Assembly (NCBI GenBank): GCA_019418225.1
Contig: DYCF01000008.1
Span: 26,419-90,418 of the forward strand
Source of the DNA: Clostridiales bacterium
GTDB lineage: Bacteria; Bacillota; Clostridia; Lachnospirales; Cellulosilyticaceae
Length of the DNA stretch: 64,000 nt
Reading direction: 5' to 3'
The notes below the pieces were generated by a model. The model saw only the letters and a program-made list of their open reading frames with translations, did no database searches and was not told the DNA's origin. A program made the position numbers and the translations under genes. Positions 17,578-26,145 of the stretch are shown here, one piece after another. Position 1 is the stretch's first letter; every line of letters starts with the position of its first letter.

Positions 17578-18264
17578 CTGTTTGCTAGTTATATACACCA
17601 ATTAAAAAACGTTGCATTATTTGAACAGATGTCCACTAAAGATATTATCTCTGTCCTATCACATTTACCGGTTTCTTTGCATACATATAAAAAAGATGAG
17701 GTTATTTGTAAACAAGGAGAAGATTTCTTTAACCTTGGAATCTTATTAGAAGGAAAAATCCAAAGTAGTAAAACCTATATGACAAACGATAACTTTATAT
17801 TAAACACCCTCTGCAGCCCAGATGTATTTGGCGAAAATATTATTTGTGCAGGTTGCACCACAATGCCTTATACGCTGCATGCAATTCAAGATACCGTTTT
17901 ACTACTAATAGATGGCAGTGCTGTTCTTACTATGAATAAACAGACTAGTTCTTACATGAGTCAATTCCTTATTAATATGGTCAGGCTCATGGCACAGCGT
18001 AGTATTTCTACAAATACACAAATAGACTATAGCCGTATTACTTCCTTAAGAAAACGCGTTGCTATTTTTCTCTTAAATCATTATAACGAGACAAAGCAGC
18101 CACTCTTTACCGTTTCCTTAAGCCGCAGTGAAATGGCCAATTACTTAAGTGTTACCAGACCTGCGCTTTCAAAAGTACTTGCAGAACTAAAAAAAGAAAA
18201 TATCATTGATTACTACAAGGATTCATTTAAAATAGAAGACCTTGAAAAGTTAATGGCACAATAA
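17578..18264 (+). CDS. Crp/Fnr family transcription regulator
   Basis: Cyclic-nucleotide-binding-like sensor domain (about 25-140) plus a C-terminal winged helix (about 160-220, with SRSEMANYLSVTRPALSKVLAELKKE as the HTH). The first ATG is at 17629, but family members need about 17 more residues. The frame upstream encodes FASYIHQLKNVALFEQ, typical Crp/Fnr N-terminal sequence, and runs back to CTG at 17578, 8 bases after a strong GGAGG (17565-17569). An in-frame TAG at 17563 rules out anything longer. I therefore propose a CTG start and 228 residues. No Fe-S cysteine cluster typical of Fnr is evident. It leads an operon with DUF454, an ABC exporter and a YgbA-like protein. Confidence 0.8.
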   Translation: MFASYIHQLKNVALFEQMSTKDIISVLSHLPVSLHTYKKDEVICKQGEDFFNLGILLEGKIQSSKTYMTNDNFILNTLCSPDVFGENIICAGCTTMPYTLHAIQDTVLLLIDGSAVLTMNKQTSSYMSQFLINMVRLMAQRSISTNTQIDYSRITSLRKRVAIFLLNHYNETKQPLFTVSLSRSEMANYLSVTRPALSKVLAELKKENIIDYYKDSFKIEDLEKLMAQ

Positions 18265-18274
18265 AGGAGGCCTT

Positions 18275-18634
18275 ATGCGTAAAATTATATATTTGACAGT
18301 GGGCTGTATAGCATTGGCCTTAGGTCTAGTAGGAACTATTTTACCTATACTGCCAACTACCCCATTCTTGTTGCTCACATCTTTCTGCTTTGCAAAAGGT
18401 TCAACAAGATTTCATAACTGGTTTACACAAACCAAAATTTACAAAAATCATTTAGAGAGTTTCGTTACACATCGTAGCATGACTTTAAAAACAAAAATTT
18501 GTTTATTAGCCTTTGCTTCAACAATGTTACTCTTTCCACTGATTTTCGTAGATATTCTCTGGGTTAAAGTGCTCATTATATGCTTATATATCACAAAATA
18601 TTATTACTTTATCTTTCGTATTAAAACGATCTAG
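18275..18634 (+). CDS. DUF454 (YbaN family) inner-membrane protein
   Basis: Small membrane protein of 119 residues with hydrophobic segments at about 5-35 and 75-112. It carries the family signature G.VGTILPILPTTPFLLL and CFAKGSTRFHNWF. Function in the family is unknown. RBS AAAGGAGG precedes the ATG, 10 bases after the Crp/Fnr gene, so the two are co-transcribed. In other Firmicutes and proteobacteria DUF454 is often seen near iron or haem genes, which fits the divergent haem operon here, but its role is not established. Confidence 0.85.
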   Translation: MRKIIYLTVGCIALALGLVGTILPILPTTPFLLLTSFCFAKGSTRFHNWFTQTKIYKNHLESFVTHRSMTLKTKICLLAFASTMLLFPLIFVDILWVKVLIICLYITKYYYFIFRIKTI

Positions 18635-18733
18635 TACATCTCTTATACAAAATTTATCAAAGTAATAATTACATCCAAATGCACAAACAACCAAACTATC
18701 AGAAAAATCATATACATAAGGAGCTAGAAAACT

Positions 18734-20476
18734 ATGTTTAATTCAAGACTTGTTAAGCTCGTCCCCCAAAGTATGCGCTTCATAGTGCAAACTGTTTTAT
18801 TCCAATGGGTAGGGCTAATTTTTAATATTATTGCAACCTTTGCTACTGCCTTCTTAATAGAAGGTTTATTTTTTGGCCAATTAACAAATACTTCACTATT
18901 TATAGGCTTTGGCCTTATCTTCCTTGCCATCGCCGTTCGCTTTATAGCAAATATTAAGGCAACACGTATGTCTTATCTGGCAAGTAGCGAAGTAAAAGAT
19001 AAACTACGTTCACTCATTTACAACAAACTTTTAGATTTAGGTCTTCATTATAATGAAGAAGTTTCAACCTCTAAAGTTGTACAAATGGCCAGTGAAGGTG
19101 TTGAGCAAATTGAAATTTATTTTGGGCGCTATCTGCCACAGCTTTTCTATAGCTTACTCGCACCAATTACTTTATTCATTGTTTTATCTTTCTTAAACAT
19201 TAAAGTTGCTTTCATACTTCTCGTATGTGTGCCACTTATTCCAATGTCTATCATTGCCGTTAATAAGTTTGCCAAAAAGCTCTTTAGTAAATACTGGGCT
19301 TCTTATACAGGGCTTGGTGACCACTTCTTAGATAACCTAGGTGGTCTTACAACACTTAAAGTTTATGAAGCTGATGAATATTACAACGAACAAATGAATA
19401 CTGATGCAGAGCATTTTAGAAAAATCACAATGAAAGTTCTTACTATGCAGCTTAACTCCATTACACTTATGGACCTTATTGCCTATGGCGGGGCTGCACT
19501 TGGTATTATTTGTGCACTAATTGCCTTTAAAAATGGTAACCTCACTTTAAGTGAAACAGTTGTTTTCTTACTTTTAACAAGTGAATTCTTCATTCCACTT
19601 CGCTTACTTGGCTCTTTCTTCCATGTAGCTATGAATGGAATGGCTGCTGCAAAAAATATTTTTGCACTTATTGATTTACCACCTAGAGATACAACGCTTG
19701 AATCAAAACCATTCAAAAATGGAGATATTGAAATCTCTCACTTAAACTTTAGCTATGATGAAACACGTCAAATCTTAAAAGATGTTTCACTTACAATTAA
19801 AGAAAACAATTTTGTAGCAATCGTAGGTGAATCTGGATGTGGTAAATCTACACTTGTTTCTTTATTAATGGGCTTCAACAAACATTTTGATGGCGCCATG
19901 ACAATTGGTGGTGTACCACTTAATATGATTAATGAAAAATCATTTATGGAAAATGTTTGTATCGTTAAACATCAAAATTACCTCTTCCAAGGTAGCATTC
20001 GTGACAACTTATTAATGGGCAAAAAAGATGCCACAGATGCCGAGTTGTTAGCTGTACTTAAAAAAGTTAACCTTTATGACTTCGTAATGTCAGAAGGCGG
20101 CCTTGACTTTATGCTCCTTGAAAATGCATCTAACCTTTCAGGCGGTCAAGCTCAAAGACTTGCCTTAGCGCGTAGCTTAGTCCATGATGCAAAACTTTAT
20201 ATCTTCGATGAAGCAACTTCTAATATTGATTCAGAAAGTGAAGCAATCATTTATGAGGTTATTAAAGAATTAGCGAAAACAAAAACGGTTATTTTAATTT
20301 CTCACCGTCTTGCTAATGTTACAGAATGTGATGAAATTTTTGTATTAGAAAAGGGTGTCCTCGTAGAACACGGTACGCATTCTGAGCTTTTAGCTCAAGA
20401 TAATGTTTATACAAACTTATTTATGAGTCAGAAAAATCTAGAAGACATCTTTATGGGAGGTGAAATGTATGCCTAA
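18734..20476 (+). CDS. ABC exporter half-transporter (CydD-like), membrane plus ATPase
   Basis: 580-residue fused permease-ATPase. Membrane helices lie in about 20-310. The nucleotide-binding domain follows with Walker A GESGCGKST, signature LSGGQAQR, Walker B LYIFDEAT and the H-loop ISHRLANV. It pairs with the next gene, whose start overlaps its end, so they should form a heterodimer. Similarity in layout to CydDC (which exports cysteine/glutathione and affects haem assembly) is notable because a haem-uptake operon is divergent and a Crp/Fnr regulator precedes it, but the substrate is unknown. RBS AAGGAG precedes the ATG. Confidence 0.85.
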   Translation: MFNSRLVKLVPQSMRFIVQTVLFQWVGLIFNIIATFATAFLIEGLFFGQLTNTSLFIGFGLIFLAIAVRFIANIKATRMSYLASSEVKDKLRSLIYNKLLDLGLHYNEEVSTSKVVQMASEGVEQIEIYFGRYLPQLFYSLLAPITLFIVLSFLNIKVAFILLVCVPLIPMSIIAVNKFAKKLFSKYWASYTGLGDHFLDNLGGLTTLKVYEADEYYNEQMNTDAEHFRKITMKVLTMQLNSITLMDLIAYGGAALGIICALIAFKNGNLTLSETVVFLLLTSEFFIPLRLLGSFFHVAMNGMAAAKNIFALIDLPPRDTTLESKPFKNGDIEISHLNFSYDETRQILKDVSLTIKENNFVAIVGESGCGKSTLVSLLMGFNKHFDGAMTIGGVPLNMINEKSFMENVCIVKHQNYLFQGSIRDNLLMGKKDATDAELLAVLKKVNLYDFVMSEGGLDFMLLENASNLSGGQAQRLALARSLVHDAKLYIFDEATSNIDSESEAIIYEVIKELAKTKTVILISHRLANVTECDEIFVLEKGVLVEHGTHSELLAQDNVYTNLFMSQKNLEDIFMGGEMYA

Positions 20477-22169
20477 ACATAACACAGTAAACAACAATCC
20501 AAAAAGTAAAAGAAGTGGCTTTTCAGTCATGTGCAACTTACTTAAACTCGTTTCACCTTTTGCAGGCGTTATGATGATTACTATTTCAATGGGGGTACTT
20601 GGATTCTTAGCAGCTATCGGAATTACAGTTGTAGGTGCCATTGGTATCTTAAATCAATTAGACCTTCAAATACTGCCACTCTTCAATGAGTTAAAAGTAG
20701 TTTATATCACGCTCATTGTATTTGCAGTTATGCGTGGTATCCTCCGCTACCTAGAACAATCAAGTGGTCACTATATTGCTTTCAGATTACTTGCCTTCAT
20801 GCGTGATAAAGTATTTAAAGCACTTAGAAAATTAGCACCTAGCAAACTTGATGAAAAAGATAATGGTCAACTTATTGCCCTTATCACATCAGATATTGAA
20901 CTTTTAGAAGTATTTTATGCGCATACAATTGCACCAATTGCTATTGCTATTATCACTTGTATCATTATGTTGAGCATCATTGGTTATTATTCACTCCCAA
21001 TGGCATGCGTGGCACTTGCAGCTTATATCACTATCGGATATATTATCCCTTACTACACGGCTAAAAGTTCTCGCGACTACGGCCGTGACTATCGTGAAAA
21101 AGTTGGCGACCTTAACCAATACTTCCTTGAATCACTTCGTGGGATGCGTGAAATTATCCTCTTTGATCAAGGTAAAACACGTCATGATAAAATTCAGGCC
21201 AAAAGTGCCCTTGCAGACAAAAGCGTTGAAAAAATCAAAGCTCACGAAGGTATTACAAAAGCTATTACAGAAACAGCTCTTCTTAGCTTTTCTGCCCTTA
21301 TGCTCTTCGTAGGTATTATGCTTTGTCAAAATGGTAGCCTCAACTTCGATGGTTTCTTCGTTGCTTTAATCTGCCTCATGAGTTCATATGGACCAGTTGT
21401 AGCCCTTAGTAACTTATCAAATAACTTACTTCAGACACTTGCCAGCGGCGAACGTGTCCTTGGCTTACTAGAAGAAGTTCCTACTGTTTCAGAAGTTACA
21501 AATGGCAAAGAAGTTAAAACACCTAGCATTAAAGTGGACAACCTTTCATTTGCCTATAAAGATGTTCCAATCTTAAAAGACCTTTCTCTAGACTTTAAAA
21601 AAGGTCAAATCATTGGGATTTCAGGAAAAAGTGGTTGTGGTAAATCGACTTTACTCAAACTTATTATGCATTTCTATGAAGCACAAAACGGGAAAATTAG
21701 CATTGGTGGTACAAATGTTAATAACATTAATACCTCAAGCCTTCGTAAAAATATGGCTTACGTAACACAAGATACATACCTCTTCGATTCAACTCTAGAG
21801 GAAAATCTTCGTATTGCTAAACGTAATGCCACTATGGATGAGCTCATTGAAGCCTGTAAAAAGGCTAATCTCTACGACTTCATTCAAAGCTTACCAAACG
21901 GCTTCCAAACTAAAGTTGGAGAACTTGGTGATAGCCTTTCAGGCGGTGAACGCCAAAGACTTGGTATTGCTAGAGCTTTCTTACATGATAGTCCAATTAT
22001 TCTCCTAGATGAGCCAACAAGTAACTTAGATAGCTTAAATGAAAGTATTATCTTAAATGCCTTAAAGGCTCATAGTAAAGACAAGACTATTATCATCGTA
22101 AGTCATAGACAATCAACAATGAGTATTGTAGACTATGTTTATCATATGGAAGAAGGGAGAGCTTCCTAA
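20469..22169 (+). CDS. ABC exporter half-transporter (CydC-like), membrane plus ATPase
   Basis: Second half of the heterodimeric exporter. Six membrane helices lie in about 25-310. The ATPase has Walker A GKSGCGKST, signature LSGGERQR, Walker B IILLDEPTSNLDS and H-loop VSHRQSTM. The start at 20469 has GGGAGG 8 bases upstream; an in-frame GTG at 20460 overlaps that RBS and is less likely. It overlaps the end of the first half by 8 bases, showing translational coupling. The substrate is unassigned. Confidence 0.85.
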   Translation: MPKHNTVNNNPKSKRSGFSVMCNLLKLVSPFAGVMMITISMGVLGFLAAIGITVVGAIGILNQLDLQILPLFNELKVVYITLIVFAVMRGILRYLEQSSGHYIAFRLLAFMRDKVFKALRKLAPSKLDEKDNGQLIALITSDIELLEVFYAHTIAPIAIAIITCIIMLSIIGYYSLPMACVALAAYITIGYIIPYYTAKSSRDYGRDYREKVGDLNQYFLESLRGMREIILFDQGKTRHDKIQAKSALADKSVEKIKAHEGITKAITETALLSFSALMLFVGIMLCQNGSLNFDGFFVALICLMSSYGPVVALSNLSNNLLQTLASGERVLGLLEEVPTVSEVTNGKEVKTPSIKVDNLSFAYKDVPILKDLSLDFKKGQIIGISGKSGCGKSTLLKLIMHFYEAQNGKISIGGTNVNNINTSSLRKNMAYVTQDTYLFDSTLEENLRIAKRNATMDELIEACKKANLYDFIQSLPNGFQTKVGELGDSLSGGERQRLGIARAFLHDSPIILLDEPTSNLDSLNESIILNALKAHSKDKTIIIVSHRQSTMSIVDYVYHMEEGRAS

Positions 22170-22171
22170 AA

Positions 22172-22486
22172 ATGAGTCGTATTGAACAGGAAAAAAAAGT
22201 TGTTACTGCCATGATTGGCATCTACTGTCGCAAAAAGCATAAACATAAAAATGGCCTCTGTCTAGATTGTGAAGACTTAAATGCCTTTGCCCAAAAAAGA
22301 CTCAGCCATTGCAGACATGGGGAAAATAAAACCTTCTGCAGCAATTGTAAAACTCATTGCTATGCGCCTAAATACAAAGAAAAGATTAAGCAGGTTATGC
22401 GTTTTAGCGGCCCTTGGATGCTTTTGTATCATCCAGTAATGGCGATTAAACATTTACTTGAAGACCATAAACAAAAGAAAATGTAA
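22172..22486 (+). CDS. YgbA-like nitrous oxide-stimulated promoter family protein
   Basis: 104-residue Cys/His-rich protein matching the YgbA family (PF11756), which was named for a nitric/nitrous oxide responsive promoter. The core holds IYCRKKHKHKNGLCLDCEDL, HCRHGENKTFCSNCKTHCY and RYSGPWML-like RFSGPWMLLYHPVMA. The cysteine spacing suggests a metal or Fe-S site. It begins 2 bases after the exporter gene, so it is translationally linked to it. In E. coli YgbA is needed for recovery from nitrosative stress; the same job here is inference. Confidence 0.85.
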   Translation: MSRIEQEKKVVTAMIGIYCRKKHKHKNGLCLDCEDLNAFAQKRLSHCRHGENKTFCSNCKTHCYAPKYKEKIKQVMRFSGPWMLLYHPVMAIKHLLEDHKQKKM

Positions 22487-22550
22487 ATGCGTCCTAAAAA
22501 AACAAATGCAATTGTAATATAATTTCTATCTATAAGTATTGATGAATAAA

Positions 22551-22590
22551 GGAGCTATAAAACTTCATCTCGGTTTTATAGCTCCTTTTA
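22551..22590. terminator. Terminator between convergent YgbA-like and nucleotidyltransferase genes
   Basis: GGAGCTATAAAAC (22551-22563) pairs with GTTTTATAGCTCC (22573-22585) and is followed by TTTTAC. It ends the Crp/Fnr operon and probably also the convergent gene. Confidence 0.8.
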
Positions 22591-23379
22591 CTATAAATGT
22601 TTCGCTACAAGTTCTTTTACTTCTTTGATAATCTGCTCTACTACTAGCATAATTTTTTCAGGTTGACTTTGGCTAGTCAGTAACACTTTTAAACTTACTT
22701 CAAAGTTTTGAGGCAAATATGTACAATGCTTCTCACATAAACTAATTAGCCTTTTTTCTCCAGGGTGCATCTGACGATTAAGTGCAAATAGGATATCAAA
22801 ATAACTTGCTAAAAACTCTGTAATACGATGATTGATACTTACAATATCCCCGCGCTCTATAGCTTTTTTAATCTGTAAGTTATAAGAAGGTATTTTCCCC
22901 TCAAGTAGGGACAGGTTTTGAATAATGATGTTTTCTCTTAACTTTTCAGGATAAGGTATATTGTATTTTTCTTTCAATGCTTGGAGTCTCCCCTTTGCAT
23001 CATAAAGGATTTTGCAAGTTTCTACATTATGCCAGATGCAAGTCGTATAGCCATTATGTGCCTGATTAAATTCTAGCACTGACTTTAAATCATTTTCTAT
23101 TTCATCTATCTTTCTGTAAATGATTTCGATAACGATACCATTTTTAAGTACACAGTCATCTTCTTCTTCCCAATAAGCATTACCTATCTCCATATAATTA
23201 CAATAGTTTTCTAAAATACGCTTTCTTTTTTCCATTGTCAAAGCTTCTTTTAGATACATATAAATGTCATAATCTGATTTTGCATCATTATTGCCTAAAG
23301 CACGTGACCCCCCTAATGCAATTCCCTCCACCTCTTCACATTTGCTAAATGCTTCAACTAAACCTTTAATATCTTCCAT
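22591..23379 (-). CDS. Nucleotidyltransferase-domain protein
   Basis: 262-residue protein with an N-terminal minimal nucleotidyltransferase motif, GGSRALGNNDAKSDYDIYMY (residues about 22-41). The G-S and D-x-D residues are those that bind the nucleotide and metal, and a helical C-terminal domain follows (DUF4037-like). Related proteins include antibiotic nucleotidyltransferases and stand-alone proteins of unknown target; no substrate can be named. RBS GAGGGG precedes the ATG. It is a single gene, separated from its upstream neighbour by a terminator. Confidence 0.72.
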   Translation of the reverse strand: MEDIKGLVEAFSKCEEVEGIALGGSRALGNNDAKSDYDIYMYLKEALTMEKRKRILENYCNYMEIGNAYWEEEDDCVLKNGIVIEIIYRKIDEIENDLKSVLEFNQAHNGYTTCIWHNVETCKILYDAKGRLQALKEKYNIPYPEKLRENIIIQNLSLLEGKIPSYNLQIKKAIERGDIVSINHRITEFLASYFDILFALNRQMHPGEKRLISLCEKHCTYLPQNFEVSLKVLLTSQSQPEKIMLVVEQIIKEVKELVAKHL

Positions 23380-23489
23380 CTGTTATACCCCTCTTTACTA
23401 ACAAATTTCATTTACTTTTCAGAATATATATCGAATATATATCGTAATAAATTATTTCATTATCAAAAAAAATATACTTATACAAAGCA

Positions 23490-23534
23490 AAAAAGTGTTA
23501 CGAAACTAGTTAAATAGTTTCGCAGCACTTTCTT
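23490..23534 (-). terminator. Terminator downstream of the VanY-like gene
   Basis: A 17-bp stem with one mismatch (23492-23508 with 23515-23531). On the minus strand it is followed by a T run (complement of the A run at 23489-23494). It lies about 140 bases past the VanY stop, with a dispersed repeat between. Confidence 0.7.
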
Positions 23535-23597
23535 TGTAGATGTTCGTCTTACATCTTCTTGCTGATATCTATCATGATTACTTTATATTGACTAATA

Positions 23598-23650
23598 TAG
23601 ATTTCACATTTATGAAATTGGTTATTTATGATTTTGAGTGATGTGAAATC
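23598..23650 (+). repeat. Dispersed ~53-bp repeat, copy A
   Basis: Begins TAGATTTCACATTTATGAAA and ends GTGATGTGAAATC, so its ends form the inverted pair GATTTCACAT/ATGTGAAATC. Related copies lie at 53347-53398 (same strand) and 60028-60081 (opposite strand). All three are intergenic. Confidence 0.65.
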
Positions 23651-23670
23651 ATTTTATAATAAACAGTTCG

Positions 23671-24423
23671 TTAATGCTGTAAGTATTCTTCTAAACACAA
23701 GTCTTGCTCTGTAATTGCCTGAGCTACTTCTTTGCCTACATATCGATAATGCCAAGGTTCATACGAAATCTCAGTTAACTCACTCTTATCTGACGGATAC
23801 CGTAAGATAAAACCATACTTATAACTATTTGCTATAAGCCATTGCTGCTCTGGCGTCTGCTCTTGGGAAGCATCTAACATTTGATGGTCCATAGATACTA
23901 TATCTACGGCTAATCCTAACTCATGTTCACTTGTACCTGGTATTGCGACCCACTGCGCCGCCTTCTCTCTAGCCTCTTCTTCAGAATAGCCTTGTGCCAT
24001 ATACTTACTAATCTCTGCATTAAAAAGCCCCATCTGCTCCTCATGAGAACGATAAGATGAGCAAATTAAAGGTGATAATCCATTGGCCCTTGCATCATCC
24101 ATCATCTCTTGCAAATCTTCATAAATCCTACGATCTACTGACTGCCCATTTCTAAGTACAACTAAATCTACCTTATAGTTATCTGGTACTGTATTCTCTG
24201 CATTCACAAGCTGTAAATTCCAAGTAACCTTACGTGAATCGAAATATTCTCCTATATGATAGCCCCAACGATAACTTAGTGCAAAGGCTATGACTAAAAT
24301 GCCACCTACCAAAGCACCTACTACTGCATCTGCTATGATTTGGCCTATTTCATTTTTCTCTTCATTTAAGCTAGGTCCCTTTTTTATTCGCTTAGGGCCC
24401 TTCGTATATATGACTTCATCCAT
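23671..24423 (-). CDS. VanY-type D-alanyl-D-alanine carboxypeptidase
   Basis: Membrane-anchored zinc peptidase that trims the terminal D-Ala from peptidoglycan stem peptides; 250 residues. A single membrane helix (about 28-50) places the catalytic domain outside. The zinc ligands are His167 and Asp174 (SEHELGLAVDI) and His225 (EPWHYRYVG). Arg125 (SSYRSHEEQ) and Glu222 complete the active site. RBS GGGAGG precedes the ATG. No vanHAX-type genes are nearby, so this is a housekeeping cell-wall enzyme rather than a resistance gene. Confidence 0.88.
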   Translation of the reverse strand: MDEVIYTKGPKRIKKGPSLNEEKNEIGQIIADAVVGALVGGILVIAFALSYRWGYHIGEYFDSRKVTWNLQLVNAENTVPDNYKVDLVVLRNGQSVDRRIYEDLQEMMDDARANGLSPLICSSYRSHEEQMGLFNAEISKYMAQGYSEEEAREKAAQWVAIPGTSEHELGLAVDIVSMDHQMLDASQEQTPEQQWLIANSYKYGFILRYPSDKSELTEISYEPWHYRYVGKEVAQAITEQDLCLEEYLQH

Positions 24424-24501
24424 CTTTTGTTCCCCTCCCTAAATATATATTGATTAAATATCTATTTAGAGTATGGGCATGATATAAAAATATTATTCCA
24501 T

Positions 24502-24648
24502 TTATATGCCATTTATTGGCTTATTGGCTTTTATAATTAACTCTTCCCCATAACCTAATTCACCGAGCGTGCTTCTTGCCTCAGCTGCTCCTAACTTCTC
24601 TTGTAATTGGCCATTACTTGAGCCGAATTGCTCTTCTGCTCCCTTCAT
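24502..24648 (-). pseudogene. Short coding remnant (48 codons)
   Basis: An open frame in an otherwise empty 400-base gap. It reads MKGAEEQFGSSNGQLQEK through to NKPINGI and continues upstream without a start for about 11 codons (LEVVILVYAID). The composition looks like real protein, with no RBS before the ATG. It is most likely the C-terminal remnant of a lost gene. I do not recognise the family. The rest of 24424-24822 is AT-rich and shows nothing. Confidence 0.35.
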
Positions 24649-24822
24649 ATCAATGGCATATACCAATATTACTACTTCAAGTTAAATTTTACCAATAATT
24701 TACTATAATTTTATTGTAATTTTCTACCATTTTATCAATTTATTTAATTATTCTTACACTTTATAATTAGATTATAGTTTCCATTTTTTACTAATGACTA
24801 ATTTATAAGTGAGGTGTCTTGA

Positions 24823-26040
24823 ATGACAAAAAAGCGTTTGATTCTATTGTTAGCATTTGTACTCATCTTTCCGACCACATTATGGGCAAAACCTAACTCG
24901 ACATACGTATTAGGTACACTGCAAAATAGTCCCATGAAATTGATTTATAAAGATGTTTCTATTAATACTTATAAAGCTTATGACACAAATTATGTTGCTG
25001 TTGCTGATCTTAGAAAGCTTGGTTGCATCGTCACAAGTAGTAATAACTCCATCAATATTTCTGCACCACTGAAAAATTCTATTACTACTGCTTCTGCTAT
25101 TTCTGTAAAACTTAGTGCTTTCACACTTTATGGCGGAAATGTCCAATTGGGTAATATGATGACACAAACCATTTCTTGTGATGGACGTACCTTTGTTCCA
25201 TTAGCTGCACTTCGTCAATTTGGTACACTTTCTATCTCTGATAATACTTGTACCTTTATTCCAGGCGAAAAGCTTCCTCTTGTTGCTACTGAAAATAGAC
25301 TTAAAAACTTCTCTAATGAAGCTCTTCAGGTATCTCTCTTAGATATCTATTGGCAAGATGAAGCTATACTCAAAGAAAGCAGCTATACCATAGGCGCTGG
25401 CGAAATTCTTGAACGTGCGCCACAAGTTTCTGATAAAAATACCTTATATATCGCAACAGTCATTCAAAGTGCCACAGGGCTAAGTATCAATTACACCAAT
25501 TCTAGCTACATGGGCCAGCTTAATACACCACTACTTCAAGAATACTCTCGCAAAGAACAAGCTGCTCGTATCACAAATGATTATGGTGATCCTATTTCCC
25601 TAGAAAAAATAAATTGGGTTGAATCAACAATCAATAGTAAAAACTTAAGCAGTCCAACTAAATATCTTGTATGGACTAGACTTGATGAACAACGTACATA
25701 TATCTTCGAAGGTAGCAAAAATAATTGGAAACTCATTAAATGCTTTATTTGTTCAACTGGTAGAGATTATACACCTACACCAACTGGAACATTTGCCCTT
25801 ACATATAAGGTGCCTAGCTTCGGTCAAAATAAAGGTTACTGCTGTAAATATGCTTTTGGTTTCATAGGTACAAGTTACTTATATCATTCCATTATCTTTG
25901 ATAAAACGGGTTCTTACCTCTTAGAAAACAAAGGTGTACTTGGCCAAAAAGCTTCTCAAGGTTGTATCCGTTTCTCTGTTGAACACGCTAAATGGTTTTA
26001 TGATAATCTAATTTCCGGAACTACAGTTTATATCAGCTAA
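24823..26040 (+). CDS. Secreted L,D-transpeptidase (YkuD) with N-terminal stalk domain
   Basis: Exported cell-wall cross-linking enzyme, 405 residues. Signal peptide 1-22. A copper-amine-oxidase N-terminal-like beta domain (about 25-145; VAVADLRKLG and FVPLAALRQFG) is followed by a middle region and then the YkuD domain (about 270-405). The catalytic residues are His355 (YLYHSII) and Cys381 in SQGCIRFS. It makes 3-3 links between meso-diaminopimelate residues or attaches proteins. RBS GAGGTG precedes the ATG. Monocistronic, followed by a strong terminator. Confidence 0.88.
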   Translation: MTKKRLILLLAFVLIFPTTLWAKPNSTYVLGTLQNSPMKLIYKDVSINTYKAYDTNYVAVADLRKLGCIVTSSNNSINISAPLKNSITTASAISVKLSAFTLYGGNVQLGNMMTQTISCDGRTFVPLAALRQFGTLSISDNTCTFIPGEKLPLVATENRLKNFSNEALQVSLLDIYWQDEAILKESSYTIGAGEILERAPQVSDKNTLYIATVIQSATGLSINYTNSSYMGQLNTPLLQEYSRKEQAARITNDYGDPISLEKINWVESTINSKNLSSPTKYLVWTRLDEQRTYIFEGSKNNWKLIKCFICSTGRDYTPTPTGTFALTYKVPSFGQNKGYCCKYAFGFIGTSYLYHSIIFDKTGSYLLENKGVLGQKASQGCIRFSVEHAKWFYDNLISGTTVYIS

Positions 26041-26078
26041 TTTTAAAAGTCGTAAAATCAAATAACTTTTCATTAAAA

Positions 26079-26134
26079 AAATAAGGACACCCTAACGCAT
26101 GAATAGAATGCGTTAGGGTGTCCTTATTTTCTAT
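26079..26134. terminator. Strong bidirectional terminator
   Basis: A 22-bp perfect stem (26079-26100 with 26109-26130) is flanked by A runs on the left and T runs on the right. It separates the L,D-transpeptidase gene from the convergent NRPS/exporter cluster. Confidence 0.9.
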
Positions 26135-26145
26135 AATAAACTTTT

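Noticed and set aside
17118..17588. Plus-strand 156-codon frame across the haem/Crp intergenic region
   Set aside because: It begins inside the NEAT gene and runs through promoter and Fur-like sites with Phe/Ser-rich random composition. No RBS or family match.
23671..24423. Vancomycin resistance function for the VanY-like protein
   Set aside because: No vanHAX or vanRS genes are near; such carboxypeptidases are common in wall remodelling.
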